Both the position numbers and the translations under genes were made by a program. A stretch of 10,452 nt of DNA, taken from the NCBI GenBank assembly GCA_965365655.1, contig CBDUCN010000178.1, forward strand, positions 1 to 10,452. Direction: 5' to 3'. Source of the DNA: JBFHNV01 sp965365655. GTDB taxonomy: Bacteria; Pseudomonadota; Gammaproteobacteria; HK1. Below are positions 1 through 6,552 of the stretch, piece after piece (within the stretch, counting starts at the first letter, position 1; the number at the start of each line of letters is the position of its first letter). The notes beneath the pieces are model-generated. The model saw only the letters and a list, made by a program, of their open reading frames with translations. It made no database searches and had not been told where the DNA came from.

Positions 1-980
1 TTGGCGCCCTGCAGCATGCCGATGAAGGCCTGCGCTGCGGAGTCGATGCCGTGCGCGACGGTCTCGCGCGAGCGCAGCCGGCCGGCCGCGAGCAGCGTCG
101 CGAGCTCGTCGCGCGCCTGCGCGTGATGCTCCCTGAACTGGCTCTGCAGGAAGCCGCGCAGGGTCAGGCGCCTGTCGAAGATGAGGCGGGTGTTGCGCAC
201 CCCGTAGTACTCGCCGCGCGCGTTGTACGTGGAGAGCACTCCGCACACGGGCACCCGCGCGAGTGGATTGAGCAGCGTGAGCAGCGTGTCCAGCATCTCG
301 CCGCCCACGTTGTCGAAGTACACGTCGATGCCGTCCGGCGCGGCGTCGCGGAGCTGCCCGGCGAGGTCGGGCGCCTTGTAGTCGCAGCACGCGTCGAATC
401 CGAACTCCTCCGTCACGAGGCGGCACTTGTCGCGCCCGCCGGCAATCCCCACCGCGCGGCAGCCCCAGGCCTTCGCGAGCTGGCCCACCGTGCTGCCCAC
501 CGAGCCCGCGGCGGCCGACACCGCGACCGTCTCACCGGCGCGCGGCTCGCCGATCAGCTTGAGCCCCGTCCACGCCGTCACGCCGTTCGACCCGCAGGCA
601 CCGAGCCAGGCGGTCAGCGGGACGCCGTCGCGGGGAACGACCGGGAAGTCGACGCCGCTGCCGTCGCCCAGCGCCAGCGTCTGCCACCCGAAGTTCCCGA
701 CCAGCAGGTCACCGGGCCCGAAATCCGGGTGTCGGCTCTCGACGACCTCGGCGAGGGTGCGCCCCGGCATCAGGTCGCCGGGCGCGAGGCTCGCACCGCG
801 GAAGGTCCACGCCGGGTCCATCAGCATGCGCATGTAGGGATCCAGGGACAGGTAGCGATTGCGCACCAGGAACTGGCCGTCGCCCGGGCCGGGCAGCTCC
901 CGGCTCTCGATGCGGAAGTCGTCGGGAACCGGCAGGCCGTCGGGCACGCGCTGGAACAGGACCCGGGTGGTGGTGCGCAT
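1..980 (-). CDS. NADP-dependent medium-chain reductase, CurA/LTB4DH type (3' end cut by window)
   Basis: This gene encodes a zinc-independent medium-chain dehydrogenase/reductase that should reduce activated C=C bonds of small enones with NADPH in the cytoplasm. Reading from the ATG at 980, 326 residues are visible and only about ten C-terminal residues are missing. The N-terminal substrate domain has the family signature LVRNRYLSLDPYMR (residues 38-51). The Rossmann fold starts with VSAAAGSVGSTVGQLAK (154-170, AxxGxxG nucleotide loop) followed by GIAGGRDKC (178-186), where CurA-type enzymes bind NADPH; YFDNVGGEMLD (221-231) is also typical. The frame ends in AFIGMLQG, as homologues do just before their last residues. 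The family's usual TAY is TAW here (135-137). There are no zinc-ligand cysteines of the alcohol dehydrogenase kind. It lies divergent from prkA, so a shared role is not implied. Family assignment is firm; the substrate is unknown. Confidence 0.9.
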   Translation of the reverse strand, partial: MRTTTRVLFQRVPDGLPVPDDFRIESRELPGPGDGQFLVRNRYLSLDPYMRMLMDPAWTFRGASLAPGDLMPGRTLAEVVESRHPDFGPGDLLVGNFGWQTLALGDGSGVDFPVVPRDGVPLTAWLGACGSNGVTAWTGLKLIGEPRAGETVAVSAAAGSVGSTVGQLAKAWGCRAVGIAGGRDKCRLVTEEFGFDACCDYKAPDLAGQLRDAAPDGIDVYFDNVGGEMLDTLLTLLNPLARVPVCGVLSTYNARGEYYGVRNTRLIFDRRLTLRGFLQSQFREHHAQARDELATLLAAGRLRSRETVAHGIDSAAQAFIGMLQGA

Positions 981-1266
981 GGCGGGATCTCGTGGCGGAA
1001 CGCGGCGAAGTCTATCGCCGGCCGACGCGTCGGGCGCGGCCCCGATACGGCGCGGGCACCGCGATGGTGCAATGCCGCATCGGCGGGCGCGCCGCGTGCG
1101 CCCGCGCACGGTCGACGCTCCGCGTCCCTGCGCAGCAGCGTGCGCCGCCCCCTGGCGGGCGCCGGGTCGCGTGAAGGTTCCCGCGCACCGCATCGCCGGC
1201 GCGTCGCGGTGCGTGTGATCGAGTCCGCCCCGTGCGCGGACGGTGCCGCGCATGACGTCCGTAACG

Positions 1267-1293
1267 TTGCATGCGCGGCGACGCGGGTAGACT
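1267..1293 (+). promoter_or_regulatory. Weak candidate sigma70-type promoter for the prkA operon
   Basis: TTGCAT at 1267-1272 and TAGACT at 1288-1293 each resemble the -35 and -10 hexamers, but the spacer is only 15 bases, below the preferred 16-18. If used, transcription would start near 1300 and leave a leader of roughly 340 nt before prkA. The short spacer and the distance make this a guess. It was chosen because it is the best-looking pair in a region that must contain a promoter. Confidence 0.2.
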
Positions 1294-1515
1294 GCGTGGT
1301 ACGAGATGACGCGCTCGCACGCCGGAAACGGCGCCTCCATCGCGACACCGTTCTTTAGCAGCGTTTCCGCATCCACACGTCCGGCGCGCCGCAGCATATT
1401 GAGCGGCGGTGCTTGACGGGCATCACGGTGTGCCGACGCGGAACAGGCGATGATGGGTCAGGATGACGTGAGCCGCGTGCGCAGGGGGAATGCCGCGCGG
1501 CGCGTATGAGCAGCC

Positions 1516-1535
1516 TCCGGGCCAATGCGCCCGGA
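1516..1535 (+). other. Hairpin in the prkA leader
   Basis: A perfect 7-bp inverted repeat (TCCGGGC / GCCCGGA) encloses a six-base loop (CAATGC), about 100 nt before the prkA start. No run of T follows, so it is not a classical intrinsic terminator. It could be an mRNA-stabilising or regulatory structure, or chance in GC-rich DNA. Confidence 0.35.
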
Positions 1536-1626
1536 CGGCAGCGGACACGATCGCGACGACGCGCACGACGGTAATAAAAACTTCAGGCAGAGCAGGCACA
1601 CGGGGAGACCACAGGGAACATCAACC

Positions 1627-1633
1627 GAGGGAG
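1627..1633 (+). promoter_or_regulatory. Ribosome binding site of prkA
   Basis: GAGGGAG lies five bases before the ATG at 1639. It decides the start: an upstream in-frame ATG at 1525 would add 38 residues that have no counterpart in E. coli YeaG, whereas the start at 1639 gives the expected length. Confidence 0.7.
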
Positions 1634-1638
1634 CAGTC

Positions 1639-3585
1639 ATGTCGCAGAGCAGCGTGCTGGAACTCGCCCAGAGGGAGTACGGCGATCGACGCGCCGTCGT
1701 CGAGATGAGCTTCGACGAATATCTCGACGGCTGCCGCAACGAGCCCCTGATGTACGCCGGCCCGGCCGAGCGCATGCTCGACGCGATCGGTGAGCCCCGG
1801 ATCCTCGACACCGCGACCGACCAGCGCCTCGGGCGCATCTTCCAGAACCGCTACCTGCGGTGCTATCCGTACTTCGCCGACTTCTTCGGCATGGAGGAGG
1901 TGATCGAGCGCCTCGTCGGCTTCCTGCGCCATGCCGCGCAGGGCCTCGAGGAGCGCAAGCAGATCCTCTATCTCCTCGGCCCGGTCGGCGGCGGCAAGTC
2001 CTCCCTCGCGGAGCGGCTGAAGCAGCTCGCCGAGGAGCGGCCGATCTACGTGCTGAAGGCGAACGACCAGCTGAGCCCGCTGTACGAGAGTCCGCTCGGT
2101 CTGCTCGACCCGCAGCGCTACGGCGAGCGGCTCGAGGCCGATTACGGCATCCCGCGCCACAAGCTCCCGGGGCTGTGCTCGGCGTGGGCGCTGAAGCGGC
2201 TCGACGAGTTCGAGGGCGACATCCGCCGCTTCACCGTCGCGCGGCTCTACCCGTCGCGCCGGCGCCAGATTGCGGTCGCGAAGACGGAGCCGGGCGACGA
2301 CAACAACCAGGACATCTCCACCCTGGTGGGCAAGCCGGACATCCGCAAGCTCGAGTTCTTCAGCCAGGACGACCCGGACGCCTACTCCTACTCGGGAAGC
2401 CTGAACATCACCACGCAGGGCGTGCTCGAGTTCGTCGAGATGTTCAAGGCGCCGCAGAAGATGCTGCACCCGCTGCTCACCGCGACCCAGGAGCGCAACT
2501 ACATCGGCTCCGAGAACCTGGGCGCGCTGCCGTACCACGGGCTGATCCTGGCGCATTCGAACGAGTCGGAGTGGCAGAGCTTCAAGGCCAACCGCAACAA
2601 CGAGGCCTTCCTCGACCGGATCTGCGTGATCGAGGTGCCGTACTGCCTGCGCTACTCGGAGGAGGCCAGGATCTACGAGAAGATCCTGCGCGAGTCGGAG
2701 CTTGCGGCGGCGCCCTGCGCGCCCGGTACCCTGGAGATGCTCGCGCGATTCTCCGTGCTCACGCGCCTGAAGCCGCACGAGAACTCCTCGCTGTACTCCA
2801 AGATGCACGTCTACAACGGCGAGAGCCTGCGCGACGCCGATCCGCACGCGAAGACCGTGCAGGAGTACCGCGACGTCGCGGGCGTCGACGAGGGCATGTC
2901 AGGGCTGTCCACCCGTTTCGCGTTCAAGGTGCTCTCCGAGGCGTTCAACTACGACACCCAGGAGATCGCCGCGGACCCGGTGCACCTGATGTACGTCCTC
3001 GAGCGGGCGCTGCGCCGCGAGCAGCTCCCCGAGGAGGTCGAGCAGCGTTACCTGACGTTCCTCAAGGAGGACCTCGCCGCGCGCTACGCGGAGCACGTCG
3101 GGAAGGAGATCCAGAAGGCGTACCTCGAGTCGTACGACGATTACGGCCAGAACCTGTTCGACCGCTACATCGCGTACGCCGATGCGTGGATCGAGAACCA
3201 GGACTTCAAGGACCCGGACACCGGGCAGCTCATGGACCGCGAGACGCTGGACCGTGAGCTCGCGAAGACCGAGAAGCCGGCGGGCATCGCGAACCCCAAG
3301 GACTTCCGCAACGAGGTCGTGAAGTATGCGCTGCGCGAGCGGGCCCGCAACGAGGGGCGCAACCCGCGCTGGACCGCGTACGAGAAGATCCGCGAGGTGA
3401 TCGAGCAACGCATGTTCGCGAACGTCGAGGAGCTGCTGCCGGTGATCTCCTTCGGCGCGAAGAAGGACAGCGAGACGGAGCAGAAGCACCAGGCATTCCT
3501 CGAGCGCATGGTCGAGCGGGGCTACACGGAACGCCAGGTGCGCCGCCTCGTCGACTGGTACATGCGCGTGCGCAAGGCCGGCTGA
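1639..3585 (+). CDS. prkA: PrkA / YeaG family AAA+ ATPase (serine protein kinase-like)
   Basis: The product is 648 residues, close to E. coli YeaG (about 644), and agrees with it along its whole length. The N-terminal half is a PrkA AAA+ domain: Walker A GPVGGGKS at 114-121, a Walker B-like strand GVLEFVE at 261-267, a sensor-1 asparagine in LILAHSNESEW (302-312) and FLDRI at 324-328. GVDEGMSGLSTRFAFKVLS (415-433) joins it to the C-terminal PrkA domain, which ends in the conserved ELLPVISFGAK (598-608) and RMVERGYTERQVRRL (623-637). Family members were described as serine/threonine kinases, although the fold is an AAA+ ATPase and the biochemical activity is still debated (protease activity has been reported for the Bacillus protein). 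In E. coli yeaGH responds to stationary phase and nitrogen starvation. It is first in an operon with yeaH and spoVR, and a cytoplasmic role with them is inferred. Confidence 0.96.
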   Translation: MSQSSVLELAQREYGDRRAVVEMSFDEYLDGCRNEPLMYAGPAERMLDAIGEPRILDTATDQRLGRIFQNRYLRCYPYFADFFGMEEVIERLVGFLRHAAQGLEERKQILYLLGPVGGGKSSLAERLKQLAEERPIYVLKANDQLSPLYESPLGLLDPQRYGERLEADYGIPRHKLPGLCSAWALKRLDEFEGDIRRFTVARLYPSRRRQIAVAKTEPGDDNNQDISTLVGKPDIRKLEFFSQDDPDAYSYSGSLNITTQGVLEFVEMFKAPQKMLHPLLTATQERNYIGSENLGALPYHGLILAHSNESEWQSFKANRNNEAFLDRICVIEVPYCLRYSEEARIYEKILRESELAAAPCAPGTLEMLARFSVLTRLKPHENSSLYSKMHVYNGESLRDADPHAKTVQEYRDVAGVDEGMSGLSTRFAFKVLSEAFNYDTQEIAADPVHLMYVLERALRREQLPEEVEQRYLTFLKEDLAARYAEHVGKEIQKAYLESYDDYGQNLFDRYIAYADAWIENQDFKDPDTGQLMDRETLDRELAKTEKPAGIANPKDFRNEVVKYALRERARNEGRNPRWTAYEKIREVIEQRMFANVEELLPVISFGAKKDSETEQKHQAFLERMVERGYTERQVRRLVDWYMRVRKAG

Positions 3586-3606
3586 GCGCCGCACGCGGTC
3601 GTCACG

Positions 3607-3623
3607 CCGGTCACGGGTACCGG
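3607..3623 (+). other. Hairpin in the prkA-yeaH spacer
   Basis: CCGGT at 3607-3611 and ACCGG at 3619-3623 form a 5-bp perfect stem with a seven-base loop in the 66-nt gap between prkA and yeaH. No T-tract follows, so transcription should continue. It may separate the stability of the two parts of the message. Confidence 0.3.
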
Positions 3624-3633
3624 GCCTCTCCCT

Positions 3634-3643
3634 GAGGTGAGGG
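3634..3643 (+). promoter_or_regulatory. Ribosome binding site of yeaH
   Basis: The purine-rich stretch GAGGTGAGGG ends eight bases before the ATG at 3652. It supports that ATG over the in-frame GTG at 3637, which lies inside the site itself. Upstream CCTC (3625-3628) is complementary to GAGG (3634-3637), so the site could be folded away in part of the transcripts. Confidence 0.65.
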
Positions 3644-3651
3644 CATCGAAC

Positions 3652-4968
3652 ATGGACGTCATCGTCGACAGGCGCCAGCACGCGGGCGGCAAGAACGTCG
3701 GCAACCGGCAGCGCTTCGTCGAGCGCGCGCGTGCGCAGATCCGCCAGGCGATCAAGGAGAGCCTGAAGGATCGCCGCATCGCCGATTCGGATCGCGGCGA
3801 GACGGTGTCCATCCCGCGCGACGACATCCACGAGCCGGGCTTCACCCACGACGCGCGCACCGGGCGCCGCGAGCACGTGCTGCCGGGCAACCGGGAGTTC
3901 GTCGAGGGCGACCGGATCGAGCGCCCGGAAGGCGGCGGCGGCAGGGGCGGCGGCGGGAGTGCCGACGGCGACGGAGAGGACAGCTTCACGTTCGAGCTGT
4001 CGCGCGACGAGTTCCTGGACATCTTCTTCGAGGACCTCGAGCTGCCGGACATGGTCAAGGCCCGGGTCGCGTCGGAGCGCGCCGCGCTGCCGCAGCGCGC
4101 CGGCTACACCACCGACGGGCCACCGGTGCGCATCAACATGATGCAGACGATGCGCAAGTCCATGGCCCGGCGCGTCGCGCTGGGGCGTCCCGGGCGCGGC
4201 GCCGTGGAGACGCTGGAGCGCGAGCGCGAGGGGCTCGCGCGTGGAGACATCGTTCCTGCGGACGGGCGCCCGACGCACGCGCGCATCGCCGAGATCGACG
4301 AGATGCTCGCGCGCGCCCGCGAGCGGCGTCGCCGCATCCCGTTCATCGACCCCATAGACCTGCGCTACAACTACTTCCGCCGCGTGCCGCGGCCGGTGGC
4401 GCAGGCGGTGATGTTCTGCCTGATGGACGTGTCCGCGTCCATGGACGAGCACATGAAGGACCTCGCCAAGCGCTTCTTCATGCTGCTGCACCTGTTCCTG
4501 ACCCGGCGCTACGAGCGCGTGGAGGTGGTGTTCATCCGCCATACCCAGCACGCGCAGGAGGTGGACGAGGAGACCTTCTTCCACGACCGGCTCACCGGCG
4601 GCACCGTGGTGTCCACCGCGTTCGAGGAGATGCTGCGCGTGATCGGCGAACGCTTTCCGGTGGACAGCTGGAACCTCTACCTCGCGCAGGCCTCCGACGG
4701 CGACGACTGGCGCGAGGACATCCCCCACTGCTGCAGGCTGCTGGCCGAGCGCGTGCTGCCACTGTGCCAGTACGCGGCGTACATCGAGGTGGGGCGCGAC
4801 CCGGACGCGCCGGGCGGCCTGGTGCCGCGCGCGGAGAGCGATCTCTGGCAGGCCTACGCGGGGCTGGCCGCCGACGAGCGGCGCTTCGCGATGCGCCGTG
4901 TGGACGCGCCGCGCGACATCTACCCCGTGTTCCGCGAGCTGTTCGCGCGCCGCGGGGCCGGCGCGTGA
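3652..4968 (+). CDS. yeaH: YeaH/YhbH family protein (DUF444), von Willebrand A-like
   Basis: The 438-residue product matches E. coli YeaH throughout. It opens with an IVDRRQ start and a NRQRFVERARAQI helix (18-30). SIPRDDIHEP (53-62) and NREFVEGDRIERPEGGGG (80-97) follow, the latter leading into a glycine-rich linker (94-103). The C-terminal half is a von Willebrand A-like domain. Its metal-ion-dependent adhesion site is D259, S261 and S263 (DVSAS), with a threonine in LTGGT (314-318) and a second acidic loop, SDGDD (348-352). It ends with DIYPVFRELF (422-431), the family's typical tail. Such domains often pair with AAA+ ATPases, so an adaptor or partner role for PrkA is likely but inferred. 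The stop codon overlaps the spoVR start. No signal peptide or membrane segment is visible. The exact function is unknown in any organism to my knowledge. Confidence 0.95.
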   Translation: MDVIVDRRQHAGGKNVGNRQRFVERARAQIRQAIKESLKDRRIADSDRGETVSIPRDDIHEPGFTHDARTGRREHVLPGNREFVEGDRIERPEGGGGRGGGGSADGDGEDSFTFELSRDEFLDIFFEDLELPDMVKARVASERAALPQRAGYTTDGPPVRINMMQTMRKSMARRVALGRPGRGAVETLEREREGLARGDIVPADGRPTHARIAEIDEMLARARERRRRIPFIDPIDLRYNYFRRVPRPVAQAVMFCLMDVSASMDEHMKDLAKRFFMLLHLFLTRRYERVEVVFIRHTQHAQEVDEETFFHDRLTGGTVVSTAFEEMLRVIGERFPVDSWNLYLAQASDGDDWREDIPHCCRLLAERVLPLCQYAAYIEVGRDPDAPGGLVPRAESDLWQAYAGLAADERRFAMRRVDAPRDIYPVFRELFARRGAGA

Positions 4969-6512
4969 ACGCGTCGGCGGCCTCGCGCGTGCGCGCGCCG
5001 CTGTTCGAGGGCGGCGACTGGGTGCTCGCCGACATCGAGCGAATCCACGACGCCGTCACCGAGGTGGGCGCCGGCGAGCTGGGTCTGGACCTCTACCGCA
5101 ACCGCATCGAGGTCATCACCTCCGAGCAGATGCTGGACGCGTACGCGTCGCTGGGCCTGCCGCACATGTACCGCCACTGGTCCTTCGGCAAGCGCTTCGC
5201 GCGTCACGAGGCGCTCTACCGCAAGGGCATGATGAGCCTCGCGCTGGAGATGATCGTGAACTCCGATCCGGCGGTGTGCTACCTGATGGAGGAGAACAGC
5301 GCCACCGCGCAGGCGACCGTCCTGGCCCACGCGGCGATGGGCCACAACCACTTCTTCAAGACCAATCGCGTGTTCCGGGAATGGACGCATGCCGACACGA
5401 TCCTCGACTACGCCGAGTTCGTGCGCAATTACGTCTCGCGCTGCGAGGAGCGCCACGGCCTGCGCGAGGTGGAGCGCACCCTCGACGCGGCGCACGCGCT
5501 GCAGGAGCAGGGCGTGGATCGCAGCCGAAGCCGCGGCCGGCACACGGTGGAGGACGAGCGGCGCCGGCTCGCCGAGCGCCGGCGCTACCAGCGCGAGCAC
5601 GAGATGGAGCTGTGGCGGGTGGTGGCGCCGAGCGATCCGGTCGCCGGAGGGGACGCGGATCCCGACCACGAGGCAGAGGACCGGGCGCTCGCGCTGCCGG
5701 AGGAGAACGTGCTGCTGTTCCTCGAGAAGCACTCCCCGGCGCTGAAGCCGTGGCAGCGCGAGCTGCTGCGCATCGTGCGCACGCTGTCGTCGTACTTCGA
5801 GCCCCAGCGCCAGACCAAGATGATGAACGAGGGCTGCGCGTGCTGGTGCCACTACACCATCATGCACCGGCTGCGCGACAAGGGACTGCTCACCGAGGGC
5901 GCGATGCTCGAGTTCCTGCACCTGCACTCGTCGGTGGTCGCGCAGCCGCCGTTCGACCAGCGTGGCTATTCGGGCATCAACCCGTATGCGCTGGGCTTCG
6001 CGATGTGCCGCGACATCGAGCGCATCTGCTCCGAGCCCGACGACGAGGACCGGGAGTGGTTTCCGGACATCGCGGGCAACGGCCGGGCCCTGGAGACGCT
6101 GAAGTGGGCGTGGACGGAATTCCGCGACGAGAGCTTCGTGCGCCAGTTCCTGTCACCGCGGCTGATCCGGCAGTTCCGGCTGTTCCGCCTCGACGACGAC
6201 GCCGCGAGCGACGTGCTCACGGTGGGCGCCATCCACGACGACCGCGGCTATCGCCGGGTGCGCAAGGCGCTGGCGGCGAGCTTCGACCCGGGCGAGAGCC
6301 GCCCGCGCCTGGAGGTGACCGGCGCCGATCTCCGCGGCGATCGCCGCCTCACCATCAGCCACGCCGTGCGTCACGGTCGCACGCTCGATCCGCTGGAGGC
6401 GCGGCGCACGCTGCGCCACCTGGCCACGCTGTGGGGCTACCCGGTGGTGCTCGACGAGGTGGACGACACGAGCGGCGACGTGGTCGCGACCCACCGAGGC
6501 GACGCGAGCTGA
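4965..6512 (+). CDS. ycgB: SpoVR family protein (YcgB-like)
   Basis: The product is 515 residues, similar to E. coli YcgB (about 510). The GTG at 4965 overlaps the yeaH stop (GTGA). There is no clear Shine-Dalgarno site, so translation probably depends on coupling to yeaH; further upstream the frame lies inside yeaH and has no family similarity. Conserved SpoVR blocks are LDLYRNRIEVITSEQMLDAY (41-60), HWSFGKRFARHEALYRKGM (71-89), EMIVNSDPAVCYLMEENS (95-112), HAAMGHNHFFKTN (122-134) and YSGINPYALGFAM (335-347). WFPDIAG (365-371) and FVRQFLSPRLIR (391-402) follow. A charged, arginine-rich stretch (about 184-212) separates the two halves. Where the E. coli protein reads NEGWATFWHYT, this one reads NEGCACWCHYT, adding cysteines at 291, 293 and 295. 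Bacillus SpoV R is named for a role in the spore cortex; in non-spore-formers the function is unknown, but linkage with prkA and yeaH is widespread. Confidence 0.95.
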   Translation: MNASAASRVRAPLFEGGDWVLADIERIHDAVTEVGAGELGLDLYRNRIEVITSEQMLDAYASLGLPHMYRHWSFGKRFARHEALYRKGMMSLALEMIVNSDPAVCYLMEENSATAQATVLAHAAMGHNHFFKTNRVFREWTHADTILDYAEFVRNYVSRCEERHGLREVERTLDAAHALQEQGVDRSRSRGRHTVEDERRRLAERRRYQREHEMELWRVVAPSDPVAGGDADPDHEAEDRALALPEENVLLFLEKHSPALKPWQRELLRIVRTLSSYFEPQRQTKMMNEGCACWCHYTIMHRLRDKGLLTEGAMLEFLHLHSSVVAQPPFDQRGYSGINPYALGFAMCRDIERICSEPDDEDREWFPDIAGNGRALETLKWAWTEFRDESFVRQFLSPRLIRQFRLFRLDDDAASDVLTVGAIHDDRGYRRVRKALAASFDPGESRPRLEVTGADLRGDRRLTISHAVRHGRTLDPLEARRTLRHLATLWGYPVVLDEVDDTSGDVVATHRGDAS

Positions 6513-6533
6513 CGGGCGGCCCCGAAGGGCACG

Positions 6534-6548
6534 GGCCCGCTGCGGGCC
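6534..6548. terminator. GC-rich hairpin at the convergent junction, possible terminator
   Basis: GGCCCG (6534-6539) and CGGGCC (6543-6548) form a perfect 6-bp stem around a CTG loop, between the convergent stops of spoVR (6512) and the korB-like gene (6553). Being symmetrical it could act on both strands. Neither side has a T-run, so intrinsic termination would be weak and Rho or transcript collision may contribute. Confidence 0.35.
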
Positions 6549-6552
6549 GGGC

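Larger units (their letters stand above)
981..1638. other. Intergenic region between divergent genes, no convincing gene
   Basis: About 660 bases separate the starts of the reductase and prkA. Open frames on both strands here give arginine/alanine-rich translations without any family motif, as expected of chance frames in GC-rich DNA. The region should carry promoters for both flanking genes. On the plus strand I see one weak sigma70-like pair near 1267-1293, a GC-rich hairpin at 1516-1535, and a small A-rich island (TAATAAAAA, about 1572-1580) that stands out from the GC-rich surroundings. I could not find a good sigma54 (GG-N10-GC) element. No tRNA, small RNA or repeat family is recognisable by eye. 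Confidence 0.6.

Noticed and set aside
1254..1272. Possible sigma54 promoter ending in TTGCA near 1271
   Set aside because: The -24 GG is missing at the required distance (the bases are GT), so the essential dinucleotide pair is not present.
821..1348. Minus-strand open frame of 175 codons upstream of the reductase
   Set aside because: It overlaps the true reductase start in another frame, is extremely arginine-rich, and shows no domain.
51..1358. A 435-codon open frame on the plus strand across the reductase gene and the intergenic region
   Set aside because: The first 980 bases encode the reductase on the other strand with all family motifs. The plus frame's product is Arg/Ala-rich and continues into noncoding sequence.
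1382..1391. Perfect palindrome CGGCGCGCCG
   Set aside because: Ten-base GC palindromes are expected by chance in such GC-rich DNA, and there is no second copy or associated promoter to suggest an operator.
1413..1441. TTGACG at 1413-1418 as a -35 element for prkA
   Set aside because: No acceptable -10 hexamer lies 16-18 bases downstream, where the sequence is GC-only apart from single As.
1525..1638. In-frame upstream ATG that would extend PrkA by 38 residues
   Set aside because: The extension has no counterpart in YeaG, whereas the ATG at 1639 has a good ribosome site and gives the family length.
2899..4728. A 609-codon open frame on the minus strand opposite prkA and yeaH
   Set aside because: It runs antisense to two confidently identified genes, crosses their junction, and translates into a low-complexity product rich in Arg, Ala, Val, Leu and His with no family motif. 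GC-rich codon bias produces such frames.
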